Below, piece by piece: positions 36,587-45,976 of a DNA stretch of 64,000 bases. The notes below the pieces were generated by a model. The model worked only from the letters and a program-made list of their open reading frames with translations. It was not told the DNA's origin and made no database searches. The translations under genes and the position numbers were made by a program. The stretch lies in NCBI GenBank assembly GCA_020846655.1, contig JADLDL010000004.1, positions 1-64,000 on the forward strand, given 5' to 3'. Position 1 is the stretch's first letter. The number at the start of each line of letters is the position of its first letter. Source of the stretch: Saprospiraceae bacterium. Its GTDB lineage: Bacteria > Bacteroidota > Bacteroidia > Chitinophagales > Saprospiraceae.

Positions 36587-37945
36587 TTAAAAAGAAGGCA
36601 GTTTCCAGCCGTTTTGGTATTGCGCCCGGGTGAGGCGGTTGGCTTCCGGGTCGTCTTTGAACAGGCCGGCGGCGGCATCCCAGTATACTTTTCGGCCGGT
36701 TTTGAAGGCCACATTGCCCATGTGCGCATTGATGGCGGCTACGGCGCCGGTTTCGATGCCGCAGTTGAGTAGGGAGGCGTCGTTGGCTTGCATGGCGGCC
36801 ACGAAGTTTTTGGCGTGGTCGGCGACGTAGTTGGCGTTGTTGTCGCGGCGCTGGTCGGGCAGGTCTTCAATTTTGTATTCCACGATACCGTCTTTGTTGC
36901 GCTGGGTTTCGGGAATCACTTCCCAGCCGCTGCGGTTGACAACCAGGGTGCCGTAGTTGCCGATAAAGGCGATGCCTTCGGTTTTGCCGTAGTTGCCGTT
37001 GTCGATGCCGGTGGCGTGTTCCCAGAGCATGTTGAAGGTATCGTATTCGAACACCGCCTGGAGGGTATCGGGTGTTTCGGAGGCGTCGTCGGGGTAGGCT
37101 AGTTTGCCGCCGGAGGCGATGACGGATTTGGGCGCCTGAGCGCCCATAAAATAGAGGGCGATGTCGATTTCGTGCACGCCCCAGTCGGTCATGAGGCCAC
37201 CGGCGTAGTCCCAGTACCAGCGGAAGTTGAAGTGAAAGCGGTTGGGGTTGAAGGGGCGTTTGGGGGCGGGGCCGAGCCACATGTCGTAGTCGACACCTTG
37301 GGGTGGGGTAGCGTCGGGTTTTACGGGCACGGGTTCCATCCAGCCCTGGTAGGCCCAGCATTTGACGAGGCGGATATTGCCGAGTTTGCCGGATTTCAGG
37401 TATTGATAGGCGTGCTGGTAGTGGGCGCCGCTGCGTTGCCATTGTCCGATCTGCACAATTTTGCCATAGTGCCGGGCGGCGTTGCGCATGATGTTGCATT
37501 CTTCGATGGAGTTGGCGAGCGGTTTTTCGCAGTAAACGTGTTTGCCGGCGGAGAGTGCATCGCAAAGGATGAGGCAGTGCCAGTGGTCGGGCGTAGCGAT
37601 AATCACCGCGTCCAGGCCCTTCATTTCCAGCATTTTGCGATAGTCTTTGAATTGTTTGGGGCGTTTGCCCCGCAGTTCTTCCACATTGGCGGAGCGCTCG
37701 TCGAGCACGCTTTGGTCCACGTCGGCCAGGGCTACACATTCCACTTCCGGGATATGGGTCAGTTGGTTTTTCAGGTTGGTCCAACCCATGCCTTTGCAGC
37801 CGATGAGGCCTACGTGGATCTTGTCGTTGGGCGAGATCCGGCGAATGGTGTTGGCGAAAGCCTCCATGGGTAGGACAGTGGCGAGGCCTGCCCCGGCCAG
37901 TGCGGCGGAGGTTCGGCGGAGGAACGTACGGCGGGAAGAAGACAT
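36587..37945 (-). CDS. Gfo/Idh/MocA family oxidoreductase, Tat-exported
   Basis: 452 residues. The N-terminus SSSRRTFLRRTSAALAGAG is a twin-arginine signal. The Rossmann domain begins KIHVGLIGCKGMGW, followed by VECVALADVD and DAVIIATPDHWHC. HVYCEKPLANSIEE carries the catalytic Lys-Pro, and the C-terminal substrate domain contains GGLMTDWGVHEIDIALYFMG with the conserved His. Such secreted family members oxidise or isomerise sugars in glycan breakdown, and DUF1080-type partners are often found with them (one lies at 10.3 kb, not adjacent). It stands alone, converging on the IgGFc-like gene. Confidence 0.9.
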   Translation of the reverse strand: MSSSRRTFLRRTSAALAGAGLATVLPMEAFANTIRRISPNDKIHVGLIGCKGMGWTNLKNQLTHIPEVECVALADVDQSVLDERSANVEELRGKRPKQFKDYRKMLEMKGLDAVIIATPDHWHCLILCDALSAGKHVYCEKPLANSIEECNIMRNAARHYGKIVQIGQWQRSGAHYQHAYQYLKSGKLGNIRLVKCWAYQGWMEPVPVKPDATPPQGVDYDMWLGPAPKRPFNPNRFHFNFRWYWDYAGGLMTDWGVHEIDIALYFMGAQAPKSVIASGGKLAYPDDASETPDTLQAVFEYDTFNMLWEHATGIDNGNYGKTEGIAFIGNYGTLVVNRSGWEVIPETQRNKDGIVEYKIEDLPDQRRDNNANYVADHAKNFVAAMQANDASLLNCGIETGAVAAINAHMGNVAFKTGRKVYWDAAAGLFKDDPEANRLTRAQYQNGWKLPSF

Positions 37946-38315
37946 AATTGATGTTTGAATGTGGTCAATTTTTTAATGTGGCCAATGTGGCCAATGTGGC
38001 CAATGTGGGGGAATGTCTGCGGGTAAATATAGAGGGAATGTGGGAAAAATGGGTTTGGGGTTTGGTGGGGTGGGGAATAATTTCAACGCCGGGGTTGGTG
38101 TTTTTACCAAGCGCCAAATCGGCGGAGCCCAGGCCCCGTGGTTGTCACTGGGAGGCTATCGGTTTATGCATTCCGGCGCGCAGGGGGAATGTCGCCTCCG
38201 GCCAATTAGTTGGATTTTTTGATTGGAATCCGCTTTTTGAGCAAAAAAGGCTGCATTTTTCCACCGGAAATTTTCAACCATCATATCTATAAATTTAACC
38301 CACACCTACCTGAAC
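37946..38315. other. Intergenic region with short tandem repeat
   Basis: 370 bp between divergent genes. Apart from the 9-bp tandem repeat (37975-38010) and G-rich stretches I see no gene, and only weak AT-rich promoter-like sequence (tataaattta) about 30 bp before the LRR gene. Confidence 0.6.
37975..38010. repeat. Four-copy 9-bp tandem repeat
   Basis: Unit aatgtggcc repeated three times perfectly and a fourth time with a changed end (aatgtgggg). It lies 30 bp upstream of the Tat oxidoreductase start, so copy-number change could affect its expression. Confidence 0.85.
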
Positions 38316-40832
38316 ATGAAGTATTTCCTCTTGCCTTTGCTCCTGCTTTTGGGCACCTTGGCTGTTGCCCAAAACGTGAACATTCCCGACTCGACGTTCA
38401 AAAACGTCCTGCTCACGCTCAAATGCGCGGATACCAACAACGATTACGCGCTCGACAATGATGTCGATTCCAATGATGACGGCGAAATCCAACTCAGCGA
38501 AGCCTTGGCGGTGACTCGGTTGTATGTGCCGAGCCTGCAAATCAAGGACATGACCGGCATTAAGTCGTTCAGCAACCTGAAGTATTTGTTTTGCAGCCTC
38601 AATAAATTGACGGCGCTGGATGTGAGCGGCCTGGTTTATTTGCGCGAACTCTACTGCGAAGCCAACACCCTGACGAGCCTGAACGTGCAGGGGCTTGTCA
38701 GTTTGCAGGACTTGTGGTGCTCGCTGAACCAACTGACCACCCTGAATGTAACGGGCCTGAGTCAATTGCTCAACTTTGGCTGCGCGAACAACCAGATCGC
38801 CGCCCTCGACGTGAAAACCCTGAGCAGCCTGAAATGGCTGGAATGCCACCGCAACCAACTGAACGAACTGAATGTACAAGGCCTGTTGAACTTGTACCAG
38901 TTGAGTTGTAATAACAACCAAATTTCCAGCCTGAATGTGCAGGGTTTGCCTAAAATGAAGTGGCTGAATTGCGATTTCAACCCGATCTCTACCCTCGATT
39001 TGCAGGGCCTGAGCCTCATGGAGCAATTGAGTTGCAAAGGCGACGGCCTGCAGGAATTACACATTCAAGGCCTGAGCAACCTGGGGGCCTTAATTTGCTC
39101 GACCAACCAATTGACCGAACTGGACCTGAGCGGCCTGTCCAAATTGACCCGCCTGGAATGCACCAACAACCAATTGCCAAGCCTCGGGGTACAAGGTTCT
39201 CCGAACCTGGAAATTGTACGCTGTGACTCCAACGCCCTGACTACGTTGGATTTGCAGGTCCAGTCCAAGTTGAAAGAGCTGCGCTGTGCGTACAACCAAT
39301 TGGGCAGCCTGTTTATCAAAAACGGCAAGGTGGAAAGTACCCTGTTCTTCGACAACAACCCGGACCTGGCCTACATCTGCTGCGACGAACAGCAGGTGCC
39401 AGCCGTTCAGGCGAAGGCGGCGGCCGGCAATTTGCCCAACTGTATCGTCAATGCCTATTGCAGTTTCGTGCCCGGAGGGGCCTTTTTTACCTTGCAGGGG
39501 CGGCAGACCTATGACCTGAATACCGATGGTTGCGACAGCCTGGACCAGCCCTACGCGCACTTGAAATGGCTGATCACGGATGGCTCCACGACCGGGATTT
39601 TTATTTCAGACAGCACGGGCTACTACAATATCCCGGTGCAGGCGGGGACGCATACCATCCGCCCGGTGTTTGAAAACCCGTCGTTTTTTACCGTCCAGCC
39701 CGATTCTTTGGTGATCCAACTCCCGGCCGACAGCAGTCAGTTCGTGCATGATTTTTGCATTGCGCCCAATGGCGTTCGGCACGACCTGGAAATTACGTTG
39801 TTGCCCTTGAACGCTCCCCGGCCCGGTTTTGAGGTAGCGTATCAATTGGTGGTCAAAAACAAAGGGACAAACCCCGAGGCAGGCAGTGTTTACGTTGAGA
39901 TCGACAGCACGCGTATGCAATTTGTCAGTGCGGACCCAACACCGGATGTGCAAGGGAGTGGGCACGCTGGCTGGAATTTCAGCAACCTGGCCCCAAACAC
40001 CGAACACCGGATCCAGGTGGTTTGCCGGGTGAACAGTCCGATGGATTCGGTAGCCGTTTTTCCCGGCGCCTGGCTGCTGGTGAGGGCCGCTGCGGTGCTT
40101 TCTGCCGCATTGGATGAATTTCCACAGGACAACGCCTTCACCTTGAGCCAAACGGTGGTCGGCTCTTACGACCCCAACGATATCACTTGTCTGGAGGGCG
40201 CTTCTATCCTGCCGGATGCGGTGGGCGGATACCTGCACTACCTGATTCGGTTTGAAAACACCGGTACCTATCCTGCCGAGCATGTTGTGATACAAGATAT
40301 TATCGACACCAGTCGGCTTGATCCGCTCTCGTTGGAGTTGTTGGATGCCAGCCACAATTGCTACGTTCGCACGGTGCGGGGCAACGAGGTCGAGTTTGTT
40401 TTTGAAAACATCCTGCTCCCGTTTTCAGGGCCGGGTAAAAGTGGTTTTGTGGCCTACAAGATCAAAACCCGTCCGACACTGGTGCTGGGCGACACCATCC
40501 CAAACCAGGCGGATATTTATTTTGACTACAATTTCCCGGTCCGGACCAACCAGGCGGAGACCGTCATCAGCATGGCAACGCTGGCGAAAGAGCCGGTTGC
40601 TGCGGCCTTTGCCTTGAGCGCTTACCCCAACCCGGCTGGCTCGGTGTTGTATTTCAATACCCGCGAACCGCTACTGGAGGTGGACGTTACCGATGTTGCC
40701 GGCCGGCTGGTGCTGCGCCGCGCACTGGACGGGCTGCGGCTCGATGTATCCGGACTACAGCCGGGGCATTATTTTGCCAAAGTGACGGGCAGAAATGGGG
40801 TGGTGGTGGTGCCGTTTGTGAAAGGGTTTTGA
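38316..40832 (+). CDS. Leucine-rich-repeat surface protein with secretion C-terminal domain
   Basis: 838 residues with a signal peptide (MKYFLLPLLLLLGTLAVAQ). An Asp/Asn-rich stretch (TNNDYALDNDVDSNDDGEIQ) resembles calcium-binding loops. About a dozen LRRs of 21-22 residues follow, in the form L..L.C..N.L..L.VQGL (residues 70-360). Next come a conserved-repeat/DUF11-like region (ITLLPLNAPRPGFEVAYQLV, FENTGTYPAEHVVIQDII) and a C-terminal type A sorting domain (LSAYPNPAGSVLYFNTREPL, ending FVKGF). It is probably exported by the type IX system and displayed or released; adhesion is the usual guess. The next hairpin (40862-40893) could end its transcript. Confidence 0.85.
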   Translation: MKYFLLPLLLLLGTLAVAQNVNIPDSTFKNVLLTLKCADTNNDYALDNDVDSNDDGEIQLSEALAVTRLYVPSLQIKDMTGIKSFSNLKYLFCSLNKLTALDVSGLVYLRELYCEANTLTSLNVQGLVSLQDLWCSLNQLTTLNVTGLSQLLNFGCANNQIAALDVKTLSSLKWLECHRNQLNELNVQGLLNLYQLSCNNNQISSLNVQGLPKMKWLNCDFNPISTLDLQGLSLMEQLSCKGDGLQELHIQGLSNLGALICSTNQLTELDLSGLSKLTRLECTNNQLPSLGVQGSPNLEIVRCDSNALTTLDLQVQSKLKELRCAYNQLGSLFIKNGKVESTLFFDNNPDLAYICCDEQQVPAVQAKAAAGNLPNCIVNAYCSFVPGGAFFTLQGRQTYDLNTDGCDSLDQPYAHLKWLITDGSTTGIFISDSTGYYNIPVQAGTHTIRPVFENPSFFTVQPDSLVIQLPADSSQFVHDFCIAPNGVRHDLEITLLPLNAPRPGFEVAYQLVVKNKGTNPEAGSVYVEIDSTRMQFVSADPTPDVQGSGHAGWNFSNLAPNTEHRIQVVCRVNSPMDSVAVFPGAWLLVRAAAVLSAALDEFPQDNAFTLSQTVVGSYDPNDITCLEGASILPDAVGGYLHYLIRFENTGTYPAEHVVIQDIIDTSRLDPLSLELLDASHNCYVRTVRGNEVEFVFENILLPFSGPGKSGFVAYKIKTRPTLVLGDTIPNQADIYFDYNFPVRTNQAETVISMATLAKEPVAAAFALSAYPNPAGSVLYFNTREPLLEVDVTDVAGRLVLRRALDGLRLDVSGLQPGHYFAKVTGRNGVVVVPFVKGF

Positions 40833-40861
40833 GGGGGGAAGGTTGAATGAGGGAAAACGAC

Positions 40862-40893
40862 AAGGGGTTACAAGATTGCTCTTGTAACCCCTT
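40862..40893. terminator. Strong hairpin at the left island boundary
   Basis: A 14-bp perfect stem (40862-40875 with 40880-40893) and a 4-nt loop. It sits just outside the tRNA-Pro fragment and overlaps the direct repeat by 4 bp. Its position relative to the truncated tRNA equals that of the terminator after the intact tRNA-Pro at 61,286-61,322, so it is probably the original tRNA-Pro terminator left behind by integration. It may now also end the LRR gene transcript. Confidence 0.6.
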
Positions 40894-40946
40894 GATTTTC
40901 AAGTCGGGATACCAGGATTCGAACCTGGGACCCCCTGCTCCCAAAG
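40890..40946. repeat. Left attachment repeat (57-bp direct repeat)
   Basis: Identical over 57 bp to 61,319-61,375. It contains the 3' part of tRNA-Pro up to the anticodon loop plus 14 bp of downstream sequence. The sequence diverges immediately on both sides. This is the pattern expected from site-specific integration at a tRNA 3' end. Confidence 0.92.
40904..40946 (-). pseudogene. tRNA-Pro 3' fragment
   Basis: 43 nt identical to the 3' part of the tRNA-Pro at 61,333-61,406, from the anticodon loop to the discriminator base. The 5' half is replaced by unrelated sequence, so it cannot fold as a tRNA. Confidence 0.92.
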
Positions 40947-41423
40947 TGAACTCTGGGCGAAATTTTCAAGCTAATATATTGGTTGTACATTCTATGAAAG
41001 TACTGCGATGTTTCAAGAACAAGCCACGATGATGGAGAGTTTGTTTTTTAAATGCCCAACCTTTTAGTCATGCGACAAGGCGCCAAGACTTGAAATTGAG
41101 ACACATATCACCACTAACGTTAAATTGTAAATTTGCAAAACCGGTTGACTACCCAAAACCCAGTAGTAAATTTGAAAAATGCACTTAACTCAATGCCCGG
41201 TAATTGAGCCATCTTACCACTAGTGATCCGCCGATTGTTAAATCCTTTACCTATATCCCCTTTATCACAACGTTTTGACACTGAATAAGAAGGTTTTCAG
41301 AATGATATATTTGAAAAAATAAATCCCCTATGCCATATCGTACTTAGTAATAAGCTTATTTTCTGGGCCTATGGTCTGTTTTTGGGGAGAACGTCAAATT
41401 TAAACATACTTTTGCTCGAATGA
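40947..41423. other. Island left end, no gene seen
   Basis: 477 bp, AT-rich. It contains no credible gene. One minus-strand frame of about 30 codons starts at an ATG near 41,208 (MAQLPGIELS), but it is too short to support. No integrase-type or transposon ends were recognised. It may hold recombination sites or decayed sequence. Confidence 0.5.
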
Positions 41424-43025
41424 TTATTCGCTTAATCTAGTCAATAACTCCAGCAACCCGCTGATGATCTGGTTTCGTTCAATGGTGGCTTCAGCATTTG
41501 AAATAGTACCAAAGGCAGTTTTCTTTGACAGCTGAGTCAATCGATCGGAAAATAAAATTGCAACCGGCGTCAGTTCCGGATGGTGCAATCCGGCATATTT
41601 CTTCAATTGAAGGCAAACTGTTTCCATCTTCCCTTTTTCCAGCATGGAATAGATATTTCTTAAATCCTCTATTTCTGGTATTATAGGTTCCAATTTTTTG
41701 AGATTTAGTTCTCCTCGTCTCGTATTGTCAAGACTATTCCCGACAACAGCAGTTTTTTTTGGATTCTCCAGTCCCCCCGAAGTGCCATTTGGTTGCGGAT
41801 CCCGGGGATTGAGGTCCTCTATTTTCAGCTGAAACAACAATTCAAACAAAAATGCGGCAGCCCGCTCTGAAGCAATATTTTGATGATCGTCCGACTTTTC
41901 GTCTATCATATCTGATATGCCGCGAATATTAAGCGCCTTTATTTCAGGATGATCGGACATCGCTACAGCGAACCCAATGGATTCCATTTCGAGTGCCACT
42001 GTATCTTCAAAAGTATTTTTCAAGGTACGGTAAGTGTCCGAGTCCGTCGTGCTAAGCACCTTTTCACCAGAAGCGATGGGCCCAAAAAAAACAGCAGCAT
42101 TCACAGCGCCATCTTCGGTTCTTTTGCGCCAGTTGTTCTCCCGATCAATTCGCCTGGCCCATTCTACCAGGAAAGGATTGTATGGCCGCACTTTGGGCCT
42201 AGATTTTTGACCCGTCGTCATAACTTTGGAATATTCATATCCATAAGCTTCCGTAGCGACCACTAAGTCGCCAATTCTCACATCCTTGATGCCGGCGGCA
42301 AAGCCATTGAGAAATATCAGGTGCGGTCGGCGAATGTAAACCGCATCTTTTGCTGCAGCCGCCAGGGTGGTGTTTTGGGCGCCCGTCAGGCGAATGGTGA
42401 TATCATAGGCATGATGCAAACCCGTAAATTGGCCTGTTTCCCAAGCGAAATTTGACCGCATATCATATTCGGGAGCATCAAGGCGTTTTCGGACAGCATC
42501 GTATTCTACCTGCTTGGGCGTCAGAATGACGACTTGAACCCTATTTCTGTCCATTGGGCCTACCATGTCACGAACAATTTTTGCGTACTCCCCCGGCGTT
42601 CTCCCCAACAGATTTTTGCCGAGTGATATCAAAATGTCCGAAACCTCCGATTGGGTAAGGTTGGATTTCCGAAAAAATCCGGTCAATAAATTATGTAGAA
42701 TAACAATCTCCTCCGGGGGGAGCGCTCCGGCGGCCTCCCGGATTTCCTCAAAAAATCCGAATGGGTCGCGTTGTGAAAAATGGCGTGTCGTGGCTCGGTT
42801 TATGGATTTAAGGAGGTAGGGCCAAATAAACTGAAGCCCTAAAAGAATATAAAGCAGGGTATCGCTGCTTAAATGGGAAGGCTTTTGGGTATTCGTATCG
42901 AAGTATTCGTGCAGATAATACTCTGCAACATCGTCGTAAATAGACGCCTTGGAGGGCAAAACGTCCCCAACGACAGATTTTCCAATCTCTTTTACGAATA
43001 TTTGTTCTATTTCGGAAAGTTGCAT
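41424..43025 (-). CDS. Nucleoside phosphorylase-fold effector with C-terminal effector-associated-like domain
   Basis: 533 residues. The N-terminal helical region (1-160) has one hydrophobic stretch (LLYILLGLQFIWPYLL). A purine nucleosidase/phosphorylase domain follows (about 163-400: VQVVILTPKQVEYDAV, FLNGFAAGIKDVRIGDLVVA, the ribose-binding pair in VALEMESIGFA near 346-349, and the purine-contacting Asp in RGISDMIDEKSDD near 372). The C-terminal 80 residues (about 453-533: LTQLSKKTAFGTISNAEATI, then ERNQIISGLLELL) look like an effector-associated domain. Standalone enzymes with these residues split nucleosides; in conflict systems this fold is thought to destroy nucleosides or nucleotides. 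It is the last gene of the operon, 23 bp after the CHAT gene. Catalytic residues look intact. Confidence 0.75.
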   Translation of the reverse strand: MQLSEIEQIFVKEIGKSVVGDVLPSKASIYDDVAEYYLHEYFDTNTQKPSHLSSDTLLYILLGLQFIWPYLLKSINRATTRHFSQRDPFGFFEEIREAAGALPPEEIVILHNLLTGFFRKSNLTQSEVSDILISLGKNLLGRTPGEYAKIVRDMVGPMDRNRVQVVILTPKQVEYDAVRKRLDAPEYDMRSNFAWETGQFTGLHHAYDITIRLTGAQNTTLAAAAKDAVYIRRPHLIFLNGFAAGIKDVRIGDLVVATEAYGYEYSKVMTTGQKSRPKVRPYNPFLVEWARRIDRENNWRKRTEDGAVNAAVFFGPIASGEKVLSTTDSDTYRTLKNTFEDTVALEMESIGFAVAMSDHPEIKALNIRGISDMIDEKSDDHQNIASERAAAFLFELLFQLKIEDLNPRDPQPNGTSGGLENPKKTAVVGNSLDNTRRGELNLKKLEPIIPEIEDLRNIYSMLEKGKMETVCLQLKKYAGLHHPELTPVAILFSDRLTQLSKKTAFGTISNAEATIERNQIISGLLELLTRLSE

Positions 43026-43048
43026 ACCTGTTAAATCATTGTCATGTT

Positions 43049-45970
43049 TCAGTCGATTCCATAAAACTCAAACGCTGCCATGGTACTCAGCAAAGCATCA
43101 TCGCCAGTAGATTTATGGAATATTTTTTTTGCCTCATTCAAGGCCCTGGCTTTTAAATAATTTTCCGCCTCACCCTTCTTTTCCGCTTCTTCGGATAAAA
43201 GTAGGTATTGCCCGGCAATTTCGTTTGCAAATAAACAAGCTTCCAGGGAGTGTACCGGCCAACGACAGGCGGCCACGGAAAATGCGCGGTATACTGCCAA
43301 TTGTATACAAAACCCTTCGACGTCCAAGTATTGATCTACTGTCATTTTGCCGATAGAACAACTTACCATCAGAAGCAGGCTTATTCCACTCAGGTCGCAT
43401 CCGTTTCCCCGCCATAAATCCTGGTGATCCTTAAGCCGAATGCCCCCGCGTTTATCACTCGTTCCATGCCCGCATAAGGTCAATACTTTGAAATTCCTGT
43501 GTTGCTGTACCAAACCCGCAATGGAAGCTATGGAACAGGGCGGTGAATCTGCGGCGGCAAAACAAGATATTCCATGCCGGTTTGCCAATGAAAAATGACC
43601 GGCGTGCAACCAGCGGGCAGATTCCCGGTTAATGAAGTCTTCGCGGTGGAACCAGGAAGCAACTCCGATCTTCTTGTGCGAACGGCTTTGCTCCGCTTGG
43701 TTCGCTTGCGCGGCTTGCTGCAATACGTTCATAACAAAGGACAGCGAATGAGTGATTGAACGCACCTGCAGAAATAAGGGGATACCGTTTACCGGCACGT
43801 GTGCAAACGGGATGCTGTACAAATGATTGTCGACCTGCAAAACAACGTTTTTGGATTCATCGAAGTAGTCTGCAAGCAGATCGAGGCGCAATAAGGGTGA
43901 CAATTCCTCGACGAAACCCCGCGTCAAGTCTGTTAGGAATTGTTTGCCCTGGTTGGGGATTTCCCAAAACAGGTTGATTTGCTTATCATGTGACTTGGCA
44001 AGTTGCCAGATCGTGTTGCTGTCGTCGGGATGTCCATGATACTGGGCTACGAAACGAAGTGCGTTCCCGTCACTAAAGAAAGCCAACCAGGTCAATCGCC
44101 CCTCGCCATCCAATGTCATGCGCAGGATGAGAGCGTGTTTTCCAACCGATGCGGCGATCTGCGCCGGGGTGATCCCGGTGTCTATGGGCCGCTTCAGTAT
44201 TTCATACATTTGTGGAGCCACAGACAGAAAATTCGCCTTTTCTGCGTCAGCCTCTACCAATTCTACTTCCGGCATTTCGCTGTCTTTCACTCCGAGCGCA
44301 GCGCTTCCGGCCGGTTCCATAGCAGCCAGTTCCTGCAACACAGGATAGGTATCCGGGTCAGGCATGTCTTCCAGACAAGCCCAATGGTTGGGCTTTACGA
44401 TATTGGTTGCAGGGAAAATCTGCAATTCCTTAAGGGTAAACCGCTCTGCGAGCAAGCGTTGAGTCAGCTCGACATCCCAAAGGAACACTTTCGATGCAAT
44501 GGAAGGCTCTTCGGAAAGGTTTTGGTCTTGATGCAACCAAAAGAATCCTGCCTCCAGAACCGCTTTTTTCAACAAGGTAACGTACCGAATAAATTCCTCA
44601 CGGTCTTCCAGTCGAATTCCCTGAGAGCCAAAACCATAACGCAGATAGGTTACTGTCTGTTGGCAGTACTGTAGAACAGTTTGTTTATCCGCCTGATAGT
44701 AAAACTGAAACCAACTGGTAAGCAGGGCGATAATATGGGTAATAGAGGGATCGCCCTCGGAAGGTATTTCCCAGAACTCCCGGTGCTGGCGAATGAACCA
44801 ATCCGTGATAATGGAAGCTTCCCGGACGAGACCAATCTCGGACAGAAAATTACTCAGACTGTAGATAAACCCCGCTTTCGTATCCTTTTGAAGGCCATCC
44901 AGACGGACATTCAGCTTTCGGCTTATCGCTTCATCGGAATCAAAGTCCGCATCGCGTAATCCGCAGTCCGCCAACAGAAGCGCTTTTACTTCCACGGCGG
45001 GGTTACGGCGTACCTCCTCCAGCAAAACGATTAACATCCTCAGATAACTGGCGGCAGTATCGACCGGGAGTTTGGCGCGGAGGGATTGCCATTTTTGCCC
45101 CAAAACCTCAACCTGTTCATAATCCGCCGGTATTATTCCGGCATAGCCTTCCAGAATGGCGAGGGCTTTGTGTTCTTCCCCGGTCGTATACAAGGTGCTC
45201 GCAATACCGAACAGCGCATACTGACCACTCAATGGGTTAGTGAGTTTCGCGATCCATTGCTGCAATTTTTGTGAAAGGGCAACGGAATTAGAATAATCCT
45301 CCTGCGTCAGGCCAATAAGCTTTTCAAAGGCCTCCAGCCCTTGTTTCTGAATACCGATCTTTTCAAAAGCTGTGAAAATAAAGGAAAGGTAGGCGGCGAT
45401 AATATCAAGAGGCAGGCCATCCAGCCGAAGATAGATACTTTCTACTACCTCGGCCTTATACATGTCTTCCTCTTCGTCCCTGTCCAGATTTAATATGCCT
45501 AAATCATAATAAAACACGTCGAACGCCTCCGATTGTCGCCCGACTATGCTCAGGACGCCGTTCAGGCCCATTAAAAACTGAATTTGCGTAACCGGCTGTA
45601 TGTCATGCCAGTAAATATCGAGCTTGGCGGCCAATCGCTTTCTGTCGTGGAAATCTTCCGGATTGAGTTCTAAGGCCGTTTCCAAAACCGTAAGAGAAAC
45701 CCGGTGCTTGCGAACCAGACCGAACGCTGCGGCATACTGTGCTGCAAACATCAGGGTGGTATCATTCCTGCCATTTTGACTCAGCCACTCCCCGATCCGG
45801 TGCCTGATTGCGGCAATATCGAAGCGTTCGACTTCCTCTATGCCTAGATGATTTTCGTATTTCCGAAAAACTTCGTCGTATCGGCCCTGCAAAGACAATT
45901 CATTGGCTTTCAGGATGATACGTAACTCTTTGGGCAGAAAAAGAGCCAATGTTCTTTGAAGAAGGTTCAT
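43049..45970 (-). CDS. CHAT-domain caspase-like protease with helical-repeat N-terminus
   Basis: 973 residues. The first 600 or so are helical (TPR-like solenoid; repeated LETALELNPED, ALAILEGYAGIIPADY). The C-terminal CHAT (caspase-like) domain has the catalytic His in VLTLCGHGTSDKRGG (about residue 835) and Cys in LLLMVSCSIGK (about 871), preceded by IPFAHVPVNG. The spacing and contexts fit the family. CHAT proteases are cysteine peptidases activated in prokaryotic immune systems, cutting a partner protein. The start is 6 bp after the stop of the GTPase gene. It is a plausible executioner of the operon; the substrate may be another operon product. Confidence 0.82.
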   Translation of the reverse strand: MNLLQRTLALFLPKELRIILKANELSLQGRYDEVFRKYENHLGIEEVERFDIAAIRHRIGEWLSQNGRNDTTLMFAAQYAAAFGLVRKHRVSLTVLETALELNPEDFHDRKRLAAKLDIYWHDIQPVTQIQFLMGLNGVLSIVGRQSEAFDVFYYDLGILNLDRDEEEDMYKAEVVESIYLRLDGLPLDIIAAYLSFIFTAFEKIGIQKQGLEAFEKLIGLTQEDYSNSVALSQKLQQWIAKLTNPLSGQYALFGIASTLYTTGEEHKALAILEGYAGIIPADYEQVEVLGQKWQSLRAKLPVDTAASYLRMLIVLLEEVRRNPAVEVKALLLADCGLRDADFDSDEAISRKLNVRLDGLQKDTKAGFIYSLSNFLSEIGLVREASIITDWFIRQHREFWEIPSEGDPSITHIIALLTSWFQFYYQADKQTVLQYCQQTVTYLRYGFGSQGIRLEDREEFIRYVTLLKKAVLEAGFFWLHQDQNLSEEPSIASKVFLWDVELTQRLLAERFTLKELQIFPATNIVKPNHWACLEDMPDPDTYPVLQELAAMEPAGSAALGVKDSEMPEVELVEADAEKANFLSVAPQMYEILKRPIDTGITPAQIAASVGKHALILRMTLDGEGRLTWLAFFSDGNALRFVAQYHGHPDDSNTIWQLAKSHDKQINLFWEIPNQGKQFLTDLTRGFVEELSPLLRLDLLADYFDESKNVVLQVDNHLYSIPFAHVPVNGIPLFLQVRSITHSLSFVMNVLQQAAQANQAEQSRSHKKIGVASWFHREDFINRESARWLHAGHFSLANRHGISCFAAADSPPCSIASIAGLVQQHRNFKVLTLCGHGTSDKRGGIRLKDHQDLWRGNGCDLSGISLLLMVSCSIGKMTVDQYLDVEGFCIQLAVYRAFSVAACRWPVHSLEACLFANEIAGQYLLLSEEAEKKGEAENYLKARALNEAKKIFHKSTGDDALLSTMAAFEFYGID

Positions 45971-45976
45971 TCCTGG

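Noticed and set aside
37975..38010. CRISPR-like array
   Set aside because: Units are 9 bp and directly adjacent with no spacers; no cas genes in the window.
40904..40976. Possible second tRNA-Pro gene
   Set aside because: Only the 3' part matches; sequence past 40,946 does not supply an anticodon arm, D-arm or acceptor strand.
41120..41212. Minus-strand 30-codon frame (MAQLPGIELS) in the island's left end
   Set aside because: Too short, no ribosome site or family; a transposase remnant was considered but no inverted ends or further fragments were found.
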